From: Bugula neritina
Lineage: Eukaryota > Bryozoa > Gymnolaemata > Cheilostomatida > Bugulidae
Reading direction: 5' to 3'
Assembly: GCA_964035545.1 (NCBI GenBank)
Contig: OZ037770.1
Coordinates: 11,152,463-11,216,462, forward strand
DNA length: 64,000 nt
Part shown: in pieces, positions 35,400 to 54,897 of the stretch
Position numbering within the stretch: position 1 is the first letter of the stretch
Layout of the letters: the number at the start of each line of letters is the position of its first letter
Translations under genes and position numbers: made by a program
Notes under the pieces: model-generated
Databases searched by the model: none
Told to the model about the DNA's origin: nothing
The model's input: the letters and a program-made list of their open reading frames with translations, nothing else

Positions 35400-36358
35400 T
35401 TTCACTGCTAGTTACATGTAATTACTCACATGCCTGCTTAGCTGTGTTATAGCATGTACACATAATTATACTTTGAAGAGTTTGTAGGCCTACTACATTA
35501 TGTTCAAAGGACGTCAATGCTTTACATAGTTTCATGTTATAGCCAAAACTTTTTTAAAAGAAAAGTATTACTAAGAGAAGCAAAGCTCAGTTTAGGCAAA
35601 AATTTATTTAACATATTTTATATAGTTGATTGATTTATTGCATATCACAGACATGACAACATGTTGCGAAATTCAGTGTAAATACTGGCTATAATATAAG
35701 TAGGCATGAACAAAAATGAATGAAAAAAAAGTCAAAACTCTGTAGGAATATTTAAAATAGAAGCTCATTTAAAGTATTTACAAGAGGCAGACATCTTTTA
35801 ATTCAATATCATCTTGAAATATTTTGTCTGCCCTATATCTATATTGCATGTTTTACAACAGGTCTAATAGTTTTATTTGAAAGTTCTAATTGATCGATAT
35901 GTTATACTTGGGGTGAACTTATCCTCGATTATGCATAACATTTTGTGACCCAGGATCAGCCAAGCCAGCTGTAAAACTACAGCTAAGTTTCAATAAGACT
36001 AGCTGATGTAGATATTTAGAGCATGAGAAGTTGAGAAGCTATAACATTAAATGGTTTCACTGAAAACCCAAGCAAAAAGTTAATAACTCAATATTTTCAA
36101 CATACTTTCACTGCTTCCTTTATCAGAATTTGCTTCATACTTTTCAACCAGAAATTCTTTCAGAAGCGGTTTTCAGATAATTCAGTTTACCTATGTTGCA
36201 ATTTGATGAGTTGAGAAACTTGGGTTTTCAGGTTCAGTAATGGCTGGCTTAGGTTGGCCTTTTACCTATTTCATTATATAACTATGTTTTAACTTACCAC
36301 CTACATTAACTAGGACCTTGAGTCTACTGCAGCTGACAGAGATGACTACTACACACGG
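35400..36358. other. Nuclear DNA right of the mitochondrial insert
   Basis: No gene, exon or known repeat recognised. It does not resemble GST intron 2, which would be expected if the insert had simply landed in the second GST copy. Confidence 0.6.
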
Positions 36359-36505
36359 GTAGGTGCAGTAATGGAGAAATTGAGAAAAGCCTTTGTTCTA
36401 GATTAGAAATGTAGCAAAAGAAGTTATGTTATGTGCAACACTAAAATTTATAAAGAAATTCAAAAAACTTAGGCTATCTCAATTTCTTCACTACTGTTCC
36501 TATAC
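36359..36505. mobile_element. MITE family 1, copy 4
   Basis: Termini GCAGTAATGGAGAAATTGAG and inverted TCAATTTCTTCACTACTG, with family internal sequence (TCTAGATTAGAAATGTAGC). Confidence 0.65.
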
Positions 36506-36839
36506 TACAAGCCACAGGCATAATATTAAGAAATAACAAAACTGTAACACAAAAACCTGAATGCCAACAGCTAAAAGGCTATCGGGGTTTATCTAGATAT
36601 ATTTATTTGAGCACAATTGTTGCAAGTGCAATATAGATGCATTTAACCTGCTATAGAAAATTAAACGACATGTATTAATCCACATTTCATATTCGTTTGA
36701 TGATACAAATTTAACCAGTCTATTTAATAATATATCGTTTATCTATAGTTTTGTGAGAATGCTTCTTGAAAATGATGGATATTGAGGTAGGTAGTTTAGC
36801 TATTCTCATAACATAAGTGCATAAGTATATAATTAATTG

Positions 36840-37292
36840 AAAATGCTAACAGCTAATCTGCTGTCTCATTCACTAGCAGAGCTCTAAGACTGTGCTAACA
36901 GCAGATTCTGACCAAAAAGTTGAAAGGTCAACAGCTATGAATTGAACATGACAGCCAGTATAACAAATAATTGATGAGACTTGTATCATAGTTACCACTT
37001 CAACTTGCTCAGTAACCAAAACCACAAACATGCTTTGAAGTTTATTTTTCTCAAGATTTGTCGAAAAAGAAATTTTTTAAAAATTTTCTGGAACTGCTAT
37101 TATGTATGCTTAGGCCAAAATATTTATCTCAGAAAAGAAAAAACTCATGCTAGCAATAGTCCTCACACAAACCTTAAATTTCTCCTGATTTTATGACTTT
37201 CTATATATCATATAGACTCCCCCATATACCGGGTGGGAGGAGACAACTTCAAATTATAAAAGCCCCCAGAGGGACATTTGAAAAGGGTCTAT
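36840..37292. mobile_element. Single arm of the foldback element family
   Basis: Collinear with the right arm of the element at 41901-45117 (motifs CTTTGAAGTTT, GCCAAAATATTTATCTCAGA and the end GGGTCTATTA) but much diverged, without a matching opposite arm nearby. It appears to be an old solo or deleted copy. Confidence 0.65.
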
Positions 37293-37867
37293 TAAAATGT
37301 AATATTATATAGAAAACCAGGTAACTGCATGTATATTTGTAAAATAAAGTACAGCTTATAATGTAAAGTCAAGGAACTAGTTTATAGTTTTGTAATCCTA
37401 GGAGAAAATTAGTAACAATTTCAAGATTGGTTTTAAAAACAGCTACAAATGAAAACATAAAACATGTAGATTCTACTAAACAATATTATTTTCCAACATC
37501 ATCTAATTTTTTTAAACTAAATGACATTCTACTCAGTGTATAGTTGACAGTATTACAGGTGACAAGAAACCTTAAAGTTTTCATTCAATGACTAAACTTA
37601 TCTTCCTTTTCACACCTTACGCAGTGGGAATTGCTATAGAAGAAACAGTGTCTGGACACACGTTCTCCATGATGAATGTCTTATGTAACTAATATAATCA
37701 AATTTCTAAAGTTTTGTTTATACCTTCACGATTTTCAGTTTGACTATATAAAGGGGTACTCGGACAAGCATTGTTAACTGAAAATCGGTACTTTCTTTAG
37801 CTGAGGTATATCTGCAACTTTAAACTTGGGACTCCAACTCACTCCAGTATAATCACTAACTTAGTAG

Positions 37868-38213
37868 TGTAATGGGATTACGTAGTATAATAATGGGGTC
37901 GTCCCCTCTTGTATGGAATACTTATAACTATGTTCTACTATCCAATCAGAGGGACCGGAAGACAAGGTTCCGGTCAAGTGACTTTACGCGGGTTAGCTAG
38001 CAGAAACCATGTGTTGTTGAGAGCAGGGACTCGTAGTAGTAACATGTGTTTATAATTGATTGATGTATTGTGGTATTTTGATGTGATGTTATAATTATGT
38101 TTATCGAGTTAAATAAAGGTTATCGTACGCAAGCTCTACTAGTAATTGCTAGTTAAATTGACACTAAATACGCAGGCAATCCACGCTTGATAATTGTGCT
38201 AAAACTCACAACA
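37868..38213 (+). repeat. Left LTR
   Basis: 346 bp, TGTAATGGGATT to ACTCACAACA. Contains AATAAA near 38110, a likely RNA 3'-end signal. Confidence 0.92.
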
Positions 38214-38248
38214 GTGGTGGCAGCGGTAGGATTTCGCGTATATCAAGA

Positions 38249-39148
38249 TGACAGAAAGAGGCGCAGAGCTACCCATTCGGAGGAATGAAGGTGAGGAAGA
38301 TAACGTTGCTATACCTATAGAACCAGAAGTGAGAGTGCATAGGGAATGTTATGAGGAGAAGTACCGGCTGAGGGTGCCCACCTTCTCAGGTGAGGAGCCG
38401 GTGGAGTAATTTGTTCAGGAATTCCTAGATGTAATGGAGGTTGCACAGTGGCCACCCCGAATAGCATTGCTCAAGCTCCGGATGGCGCTGTCAGACAAAG
38501 CCAAGCCATACGGAGTGGGACCAGGCATCGACGGGATTTTGCTTCCCTGCGGGCCCGTTTTGGTATCTCCGCTGTAGATGCGCGGGCCCGTCTCCAAAGA
38601 CTGCGGCGTGATCCTCACACGCCGCTACAAGAGCACGCTACCACGGTAATGAGGCTGGCGCAGATCCGATCTGCCACAAGTAAACCGTGAGAGGTACACT
38701 TATGATGCCTTCGTGCTATCCATCAATGACTTGGGACTCCATCACCAACTCCTGGCGAGGGGAGTCACCATGGTCGAAGGTGCGCTTGCAGAAGGGGAAG
38801 CTTACCTTCTGGCCAGTCAGCTGCACCGGAACCGTGTGACTTCCCGTCAGGTGGACATGGAGCCTTCCGCTGCTCCTACCGCTTCTAACGCGGAAACCTC
38901 AGCGGTGGCCAAGGTGACGCAGATGACGGTGGCATTGAAGGTCGCACAAATGACAGACATGCTAGCCGAACTGGTCTCCGCCTTGGCCCCTCTCAGCCAG
39001 CTAGACACTACTCGTGAGCTTGACGGGCCACCGGTGCAGTCGCCGGACACCCCTCCTGCTGGGAGTGCGGAAGACCAGGAAACTTCCAGAAACACTGTCC
39101 CCGACTTCAACCAGGGTTAAACTACGACGGAGCGGCAAATTGAAGAAG
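38249..39148 (+). pseudogene. Degraded gag of the LTR element
   Basis: Starts at ATG 38249 (MTERGAELPIRRNEGEED onward, VPTFSGEEPVE) and hits TAA at 38407-38409. Gag-like sequence continues in shifting frames: FVQEFLDVMEVAQWPP, then ASLRARFGISAVDARARLQRL, then YDAFVLSINDLGLHHQLL in the 135-codon frame 38713-39120. A nucleocapsid zinc knuckle (CWECGRPGNFQKHC, 39057-39098) lies in yet another frame, with the usual His replaced by Asn. At least one stop and two frame changes mean it is not translatable as one protein. Confidence 0.75.
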
Positions 39149-39741
39149 CCTGGGGACCGAGTAGGTCACAACGCACCTGCCATGTGTGTTACGAAGAGCT
39201 CCCCTCACACCAAGGACTACGGCTGCATGTGAATGCACACTTCCTACTACGCTTCTGTCCGTGTGGATTTCACGACGTATACCCATACCCCGTCGTGGCA
39301 CATATGATGGGCTGTTTCGCAGGCGAGGGCTATGTAGTGGACGCGGACAATTACGACCAGTATCTAGAAGCCGTCAGACCAGTGGTTAAGAAGGCTTTGA
39401 CCTGGGCCGCATTATCCTCCGGGTTTTATACACTGCTAACAGCCGCCCGCCAGAAATCCCCTATGGTGAAAACGGTCGCTGCCATCATACCTCGGCTAGA
39501 CAACACCCCCATGGAAGCATCAGACTCTCCAGAAGAAGCGACGCCAACTCCAACCAGGCCTAGCCGACTAGCAACTGTTGAGGAAAGACTCCTACGACTG
39601 CAGGATGAATTCACCCAATTGGCCCCCGACTTACTCAGCACTACAATGAGCCTTAGTGAACTAAAGGGCTCAGTGGGACGCCTTAAGCGTAGATTACGTG
39701 CACGGCAAGCACGACACCGGATCCAGTCCCTGCAAAACTAA
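39121..39741 (+). CDS. Zinc-finger and coiled-coil frame in the LTR element
   Basis: Open from the stop at 39118 to TAA at 39739-39741; the start is unclear (GTG 39184 or ATG 39304). It contains a textbook C2H2 spacing, CHVCYEELPSHQGLRLHVNAH (C-x2-C-x12-H-x3-H; 21 residues, positions 39175-39237), then a CPCGFHDVYPYPVVAHMMGC block (C-x-C-x12-H-x3-C). The C-terminal part (ERLLRLQDEFTQLAPDLLS, LKGSVGRLKRRLRARQ) looks like a coiled coil with a basic tail. It occupies the place where pol would be. Function unknown; it could bind nucleic acid or be captured host sequence. Confidence 0.6.
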   Translation, partial: TTTERQIEEAWGPSRSQRTCHVCYEELPSHQGLRLHVNAHFLLRFCPCGFHDVYPYPVVAHMMGCFAGEGYVVDADNYDQYLEAVRPVVKKALTWAALSSGFYTLLTAARQKSPMVKTVAAIIPRLDNTPMEASDSPEEATPTPTRPSRLATVEERLLRLQDEFTQLAPDLLSTTMSLSELKGSVGRLKRRLRARQARHRIQSLQN

Positions 39742-40019
39742 AAGCTGGAAGTTGACAATTCCACCCTGCATATCCTCGGAGTACTACATTGTGATCATGT
39801 CAATGCTTGATCTGCTAACGACCGATCTGTGTGACTATCCAGATCTCTCTCTCTGTAGCTGGCCAGCTGTGTGTTGGCCGTCTCCTTATCTTACTTATAT
39901 ATGTCGTACCTTTGATATTTCTTTTCTTTTTCTTTGTGAATTTTCCTTATTTATGTCTTTTTGCATTATTATACTATTTTGTTTTATCAGAAAGTGGGGC
40001 TTTCTGCTGGTGGGGGCGG

Positions 40020-40365
40020 TGTAATGGGATTACGTAGTATAATAATGGGGTCGTCCCCTCTTGTATGGAATACTTATAACTATGTTCTACTATCCAATCA
40101 GAGGGACCGGAAGACAAGGTTCCGGTCAAGTGACTATACGCGGGTTAGCTAGCAGAAACCATGTGTTGTTGAGAGCAGGGACTCGTAGTAGTAACATGTG
40201 TTTATAATTGATTGATGTATTGTGGTATTTTGATGTGATGTTATAATTATATTTATCGAGTTAAATAAAGGTTATCGTACGCAAGCTCTACTAGTAATTG
40301 CTAGTTAAATTGACACTAAATACGCAGGCAATCCTTGCTTGATAATTGTGCTAAAACTCACAACA
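40020..40365 (+). repeat. Right LTR
   Basis: 346 bp, nearly identical to the left LTR. Differences are seen at CTTTACG/CTATACG, TTATGTT/TTATATT and CCACGC/CCTTGC. Confidence 0.92.
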
Positions 40366-40393
40366 GTAGTTACTGCAGGGTTGGGGTCAATTA

Positions 40394-40938
40394 CATGTGA
40401 ATGTAATTAATTACAATTACAATTACATGGCAATGTAATTAATTACAATTACAATTACATGGCAATGTAATTAATTACAATTACAATTACAATTACATGG
40501 CAATGTAATTAATTACAATTACAATTACATGGCAATGTAATTAATTACAATTACAATTACTTTTGTTTTCACAAGGGATAAATAGAAATTATGCAACCTC
40601 ACTTCTTATAGGGTTCAACTACCAGGGGCAATTTTGACAGTGGTGAATCTCCTTTGTTCTCAGCGGTGATACTATATACTACATTGACTTAATCTGAACT
40701 TGTTCTTTGACAGTAGACATGGTAGGAAAAATATGAATTTTTACGATTTTAAAGTTTAAAATAATTGACATGTAATTAGAGAGTAATTGTAAAAATCAAT
40801 TACGTTAGATATGTAATTATAATTACAATTACAATTACACTTACATTTTTATATATCATTTACAAATTACATCCAATTACTTGAAAAAATTTAATTAATT
40901 ACAACCAATTACAATTACAAATTACAATTACCCCAACC
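40394..40938. repeat. AATTAC satellite-like tandem repeat
   Basis: 40394-40560 has about five units of roughly 32 bp (ATGTAATTAATTACAATTAC and ACATGGCA); 40795-40938 has a related run. A 230-bp unique stretch lies between. The core TAATTA is self-complementary, so the array can form cruciforms. Confidence 0.85.
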
Positions 40939-41900
40939 CTGGTAGCTAATAGGTAACAGCTGCCCATTTCAAGTAAGGCTTTAAATATAGATATATAAAC
41001 ATATTAGATCCTAAAATTGATCACATTTGACTTTGGTTTTTCACTTTTATAGTGATATGTGTAATTACATAATATATATCATATAATACAATGTCATATA
41101 ATTCAATATGTAGTAAAAGGTAATAGATGTAATCTAACATTATATGATATATTCTAATACTATATATAATATAATATAATACAACATAATATAATATATT
41201 ATACAATATAGTAAAATACAACATATTAAATATAACATTATATGATGTACGTGGTATAATACAATGTAAAATAGTAAAATCTAATATAATAAAATACATT
41301 TTAATAATATACATTCTGATAGAATTATATATATTATAATATAATACATTCAATTTAATGTAACATCAATAAACACTTTTTTCTGCTGCATAAATATAAA
41401 ATTTCATTTCACCCAGAATAGATTATAATAAAACTGGTTTTCATTTCTTTTGCTAACCACATACCTAGCACAAAATTTTTATATCTCATTTATTGTTAGT
41501 TAATTTATTATTTTTCTCAAATGCATGCAGTGAAGTTTTTAAGTAGACATTCGAAATTTAGGCAATTTTATTTATAGAAATATCTTTCATTTATTTGCAA
41601 AATCCAATTAAGAAAAAGCTCTTTTAAAGCGTCTTTAATTTATACATGCTGCAATACTTTTCAATATAATATTGTTCAATCTAGATTATTGTAGACTACC
41701 GTCATGCAGCTCGACTGAGTAACCAGTGCTATAAATAGAAAAAAAAATTGCCCAATACTTGTAGTATGCATAATGTTTTGCTTCTTGTAACGCAATGATT
41801 TTCTAACAGGTCAATTCAAAACACAGTCAACTTGATGAATGAACAAAAAAATTCCAAGACATAATTCTTATAGATGTGTTTTATATATGCATATACATAA

Positions 41901-44900
41901 TAGAGGGTTTTCAGACATCTCTCTAGGGGGATTTGTATTTTAAAGTTGTCTCCCCCTACAGGGATTGGGGGCAGTCTCGATGATATATAGAAGGCCCATA
42001 AAATAAGTAGAAATGTAAGGTTTGAGTGAAGACTACTACTAGTATAAGTTTCATTTTTTCTGAGATTAATATTTTGGCATAAGTACACATATGAGCAGTT
42101 TCAGAATTTTTTTAAAAAATTTTGTTAATGATAAATGGCACAAAAACAAAACTTCAAAACATATTTGTGGTTTTGGTTAGTGAGCAAAAATGAAGCTGGC
42201 AGCTGTCATTATTATTTGCTTTGCCGACTGTAACCAGTATGTTTAGAGCTGCTAACCTTTCAACTCTTAGGACAATAATAACATGCTCGTACACAGTATA
42301 GCTGCACTAGTGGGCTCTGTCTTACTGAACTCCAAATGCTCCAAATTATGGGTTGGAACACATGCCTGTACGTTTATGAAGGCACTGGCTCATTTGTATT
42401 AACATGTTCACGTACTTACACACCTATACTATGAAAATAACTAAGCCACCCTACTATCTAATATTTCTATATATCAAAAAAATTATTATAAATATAAAGA
42501 TATGTATTAAAATAGATAGATTAAATTTGTAAGCCTAGGGCCACACGGTGCGTATTTTCGCATGCGAAAATTGAAATCACAAGTAGCAAAGGTGTCCACT
42601 GTGCGCGTTGAGAAAACATTCGCACTTGTCGCTCTGCATTTTCAACGCAAGTGCGAATCGTCTCTGTCATCGTCACCTAATTGGCTGGTATTATTAAGCG
42701 AGCCCAATTTCTTTATTTTAGTGCTAAATTCCAGTAAATTGCGTTTTATTGAAAGCGAGTGCGATTTAAAAATGAACGCTTTGTTTATCACGCATCACTG
42801 ACGCTACAGTGGACACCTTTGCTACTTGTGATTTCAATTTTCGCATGCGAAAATACGCACCGTGTGGCCCTAGGCTAATTTCAAACAACATCTTATCTAA
42901 AAATGTCAAACACTGTATAACTATATATATGTTTTAAAAGCATTTGTTTACATGGCATGCATGCAAGTCAATGAAAATATTTAGAGAACAGTAAAAAGAA
43001 GCATATAAATTTTAGAATAGTTTCTTCTTTTCTGAGATGAATATTTTGGAAAGGTCCCACAATTCAATGTTTAAATTAAATCTGTAAAAAAAATTCACAG
43101 CGTATTTTCAATGAAGAATTATTCTTGCAAGCTGTTTGTATACCAACATTCCTAATACAGAAATGTTTTTGGAGCATTGTAAATTATATACTGCTGCATT
43201 GCAGAAAAAAAATCATCAAAAAAAGCACTTTTCAGCCAAAGCAACTTGGCTTGTTTCCAAAAAAGAGTTAAAATGTACATTTAGTACCAGCTGTAAAGTA
43301 TAGAAAGAACGAACTATGTCATAATGACTGCATTCTTATGACACTAATGAAATTAAGATTGGCTTTACTCCATACGGGTCTTGCTCAAAGGTGGAGTTTT
43401 AAATAATGCTACAAAGTTTTACTAAATTCCCAGATAATGCTTTTTATATCAAATCATTTGGCTTTGCTGATTTAGCTATATTACGTACATTTTGTACTTA
43501 TTTATCTCTAGGTCAGTTTTCAGCCATATATTTGACCACATTGCTATACTTCCTTTGTGCCAGCATTCTCTCCTTTATATCTTTTCTGTGGTTTCTAATA
43601 ATTTTCAGTGGTATGTCACTGTATGTAAACTATGTAAACCATCAGGCTATCTCTTATACAATGCATGCTGCTATAAGAATAACAGCAGCTGTTTTGTATT
43701 CAATCAACCTTGTTGCAAGAATTTTGCTTGCTTGAAGCTCTCTGTTGAGTAGCTGTCTCTCTATATTACATAACTGCTTGTTCAAGAAAGTGCCCGATGA
43801 GAACTGTCCAACTTTAGCTGTCTAACTTAAATTACATTATATAGGATTACATCCCTACATAATAAGCTGATTAAACAACACATATAAATCGGCCAAAAAC
43901 ACCACACACTTGACTAGCTCTAGTTTGACTCATTTATATTTCGAGTTTTTCACATTACTTGAACATGCTTTAGCCAATTTGTTGCATTATTTTTCATCCA
44001 TACATGTAATACAAGGATTTAGTATATTAATTTTTTAAGTTTGGATTGTCTACTAGGCAGGTATCGCAGATATTTAATCAAACTGTGAAGTTGCTTAGAG
44101 AAGCTCTAAATCCAATGATAGTATTTTATCAACACACGGAGGTTAATAAAACATGTCCACCTCAATGAACTTTGACCTAGTTAACTAGACCACTGTAAAA
44201 TGGCATGCCAGAACAAATGCAAACCAGCTTGCAAAAATAATTCTTCATTGAAAATACACTGTGAAAAATTCTTTTACAGACTTTATTTAAATGTTGAATT
44301 GTGGGACTTTCCAAAATATTCATCTCAGAAAAAAAGAAACTATTCTGAAATTTATATGGTTCTTTTTACTGTTCTCTAAATATTTTCATTGACTTGCATG
44401 CATGCCATGTAAACAAATGCTTTTAAAACATATATATAGTTACACAGTGTTTGGCATTTTTAGATAAGATGTTGTTTGAAATTACAAATTGAATCTATCT
44501 ATTTTAATACATATCTTTATATTTATAATAATTTTTTTGATATATAGAAATATTAGATAGTAAGGTGGCTTAGTTATTTTCATAGTATAGGTGTGTAAGT
44601 ACGTGAACATGTTAATATAAATGAGCCAGTGCCTTCATAAACGTACAGGCATGTGTTCCAACCCATAATTTGGAGCATTTGGAGTTCAGTAAGACAGAGC
44701 CCACTAGTGCAGCTATACTGTGTACAAGCATGTTATTATTGTCCTAAGAGTTGAAAGGTTAGCAGCTCTAAACAGGCTGGTTACAGTCGGCAAAGCAAAT
44801 AATAATGACAGCTGCCAGCTTCAGATTTGCTCACTAACCAAAACCACAAATATGCTTTGAAGTTTTGTTTTTGTTCCATTTATCATGAACAAAATTTTTT

Positions 44901-45117
44901 TAAAAAATTCTGAAACTGCTCATATGTGTACTTATGCCAAAATATTAATCTCAGAAAAAATGAAACTTATACTAGTAGTAGTCTTCACTCAAACCTTACA
45001 TTTCTACTTATTTTATGGGCCTTCTATATATCATCGAGACTGCCCCCAATCCCTGTAGGGGGAGACAACTTTAAAATACAAATTCCCCTAGAGGGATGTT
45101 TGAAACCCCTCTATTAA
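41901..45117. mobile_element. Foldback transposon with about 0.9-kb inverted arms
   Basis: The left arm (41901-43142) and right arm (44226-45117) are inverted copies: ends TAGAGGG... and ...CCCTCTA; internal match GTCTCCCCCTACAGGGATTG; inner ends CAATGAAGAATTATTCTTGC. The left arm is longer because a 344-bp MITE is inserted at 42532. The 1.1-kb centre (43143-44225) encodes no transposase; a 109-codon frame at 43406-43735 has no recognisable motif. It lies in the 3' flank of PARP copy B; the same site is empty in the copy A flank (about 8765-8780). Confidence 0.88.
42532..42875. mobile_element. MITE family 2, copy 3, inside a foldback arm
   Basis: A 344-bp element with inverted termini AGCCTAGGGCCACACGGTGCG, flanked by TA. 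The opposite arm (near 44487) has the uninterrupted TTTGTAATTTC site. Confidence 0.9.
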
Positions 45118-45342
45118 CTGAAAAATGTTTTGTGTATGAGATTATACTCTGTTCAAAAGTGAAGTTAATCAATATTTCAAAACATCATGTCCTATTGCAC
45201 ACATCCTTATAATAAAATCTGCTTGTCAAATACAACTTATTCCATTGCATCACTACTGTGCAATTTAAATGTAGCTAATGGCACAATGAACTATATGTCC
45301 TAAAATGGAGCTAATAAGATGTCAACTTATATACATGTGTGG

Positions 45343-45968
<626 letters not shown>

Positions 45969-46397
45969 ATATAAGTATATAATTATACCTTATACTTTAT
46001 AACTTGGCGAAGCTCTTTCTTTTAAGGAAGTTACAGATGCCAATTATTTTTACATGGGTACACAGACAAGAACATGCACACAGACCTATCATATTCAGAA
46101 TATAACGGGCAAAAGAACATTTTTGATTGAATATTGTTAACAGATTGTAAATGATTCATTAAGATGTATTTGCACTTATAAGCTTAGTAGTTTAGCTAAA
46201 AATTACAGGCAGTTAAAGTAAAGTCAACTGCATAAAACGTTTACATAAAAAATCTCGAATAAAAAATTTCTTCACTGCAATGACATCTATGCAAATATTG
46301 ATGTCAGTTATTATTACTAATTTCACACAGATAATGAATTTAATACTTTTTTATCATTCGGTGCATATAGTCACAGCGCAAGAATTATATAAATCAA

Positions 46398-52937
<6,540 letters not shown>

Positions 52938-52968
52938 ATTGTAATTAGAAGCAATTTTCCGTTGAGAC

Positions 52969-54897
52969 CTGCAAGGTGAAAACTAAAAATGCAAAGAAGG
53001 TAGTCAAATCAGGGCTGCATATAGCCACACCAGCTCAAGTATATTCTATAATATTACTAAAATTTCAAGTTTAACTCAAGTCAGTCTATAGTCACTCTTG
53101 CCAAACTAGAGTCAATTTGAGTTGACAAACAAGTAAGAATAAATAATAGCAAACTAAAAGTATACTTACAAATAATAGAAGCTGGAAGTTATTTTAGTCA
53201 GCTAGTAGCTGGCTTTACATGACTCGATCTGGTGTAAATATTTTCTTGTACTATACTTGCGGTGACTTTGGCCTAGTTTTGGTTATTCTTATTATAATAA
53301 CCCTGAGTGTTGCTGCCAGCGTTTTGGGACAAAAGGGTGTTTAATAATAACACCGTTTAAATGGGTAGTTAATTTATATCGTCATAAAGCATTGAACTGT
53401 ATTGATTTTTTTAAACCCAGTCCTTAATTACAATATGCTCAAACGATCAATTGTCGTGCAATTAAAATAGTGTAATTAATACATATAAAAGGCAGCAAAG
53501 CAGCTAAACAAAAGAAAACACAAATGTGTTCAAAAAGTGGTGACATAATATTTACCATACACTTGTACAAAGAACATGTTAGGTAATAGCTGTTATTATA
53601 GCCAAAAGGATCTTGCATCGGCAACTATATGCAATGGTTAAATTTGTTAATTAGTATTCTAATACCTGCTTTAAACTACATATATTGGCACCAGCAATAA
53701 ACTCTGTAATATTCTGTAAGATTTCTGTGAGCTCAAGTTTAAGTATGCAATATTTCAATTTGTGATTAGTTTAGAAACGGTTGCTCTGTACAGCAATTTA
53801 CTTAATCGTGTATTATGGGCTTAGCCGTACAGCCTGTGTGTGTGCCTGTGTGTGTGCCTGTGTGTGTGCCTGTGTGTGTGCCTGTGTGTGCGCCTGTGTG
53901 TGTGCCTGTGTGTGTGCCTGTGTGTGTGCCTGTGTGTGTGCCTGTGTGTGTGTATATAGTGTTGTATATTGATAATCATAGTGCTATACTAAATATTACA
54001 CGGTATTAGGATAATCCTGTATAATGAATCTAATAAGCATCTATAATTTATCCATGCAACAATACTTTCCATTATTTTAATTTATCTATATGATTTTAGA
54101 ATACTGTGAGCTCGACTGAGTGATCAGTGTTATAAATAGAAAAAAAATAATTGCCCAATACTTGTATTATGCATAATTTTTTGCTTCTTGTCACGCAATG
54201 ATTTTCTAACAAATAGGTCAATTCAAAATACAGTCAATTGATTAATGAACAACAAAAGTTTCCCAACATTAGTCATTATAATATATATTATATGTTTTAT
54301 ATATGCACATGTAATTAATTAAAAAATGTTGGATATGAGCATATATGTTATCTGAAGTAAAGTTAAATAGTTGAAAATCTCTGCTATTGCACACATCCTT
54401 GCAATAAAATCTGTTTGTCAAACTTATTCCATTGCATCACTTATAAGGTATAAGTTGAGTGTAGCTGATGACACAGTGAAGGGTGTCCTAAATTGGAGCT
54501 AAAAAGATAAATACTTTTATAATTTATAACTTAGTAAAACTCTTTCTTTAAGGAATTATAGATGCAGCTAATTCTTTTTACAGGCACATAGATGTATAAC
54601 ATTAATTATTTAAAATATGGCTAGAATAACATTTTTGATATTTAGTTGTTAATAGATTGTAAAAAGTTCCATTAGGATATATTTGATTAGTTTATTATAG
54701 CTAAAGATTACAAGCATTTGAAATAAAGTTGACTACATAAAACGTCATAAAATCTAGATACAAAAATATCATTACAACGTAGACATCTGCACAAGTAGAA
54801 GCGATAATCATTACTATAATTTCACCACAGAGAATATATTGAATATTTTTCTTATCTCCAGCATAACCAAAACACAATCATGATGTGAATAAATTGA
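52969..54897. other. Intergenic between copies B and C
   Basis: Copy B promoter side (52969-53400), with no clear core promoter. 53831-53952 is a minisatellite. 54020-54897 is the 3' flank of copy C, homologous to those of A, B and D (for example CACGCAATGATTTTCTAACA near 54193). Confidence 0.6.
53831..53952. repeat. 10-bp minisatellite (TGTGTGTGCC)n
   Basis: About 12 units of CCTGTGTGTG, one with CGCC instead of TGCC. The Cys-Val/Ala and Val-Pro frames it creates are artefacts. Confidence 0.95.

Larger units (their letters stand above)
37868..40365 (+). mobile_element. LTR retrotransposon with no pol, Gag-type
   Basis: Two 346-bp direct repeats starting TG and ending CA (37868-38213, 40020-40365) differ at about 4 positions. 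The element is flanked by the 4-bp direct repeat GTAG (37864-37867 and 40366-40369). A TGG-starting primer-binding-site candidate follows the left LTR (38215) and a purine-rich GGTGGGGGCGG precedes the right one. The 1.8-kb interior has a broken gag and a separate zinc-finger frame, but no protease, reverse transcriptase or integrase. It would depend on another element for movement. Young insertion, judged by LTR identity. Confidence 0.92.

Noticed and set aside
40394-40560. Regular direct repeats resembling a CRISPR array
   Set aside because: Units are contiguous without unique spacers and the context is animal nuclear DNA.
43406-43735. 109-codon frame in the foldback element centre as a transposase
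   Set aside because: Hydrophobic, no DDE or other catalytic pattern, and a second overlapping frame is similarly open.
53781-54009. Cys-rich repeat frame (CVCACVCA) resembling a secreted Cys-repeat protein
   Set aside because: Generated by the 10-bp TGTGTGTGCC minisatellite; two frames are equally open and there are no flanking exons.
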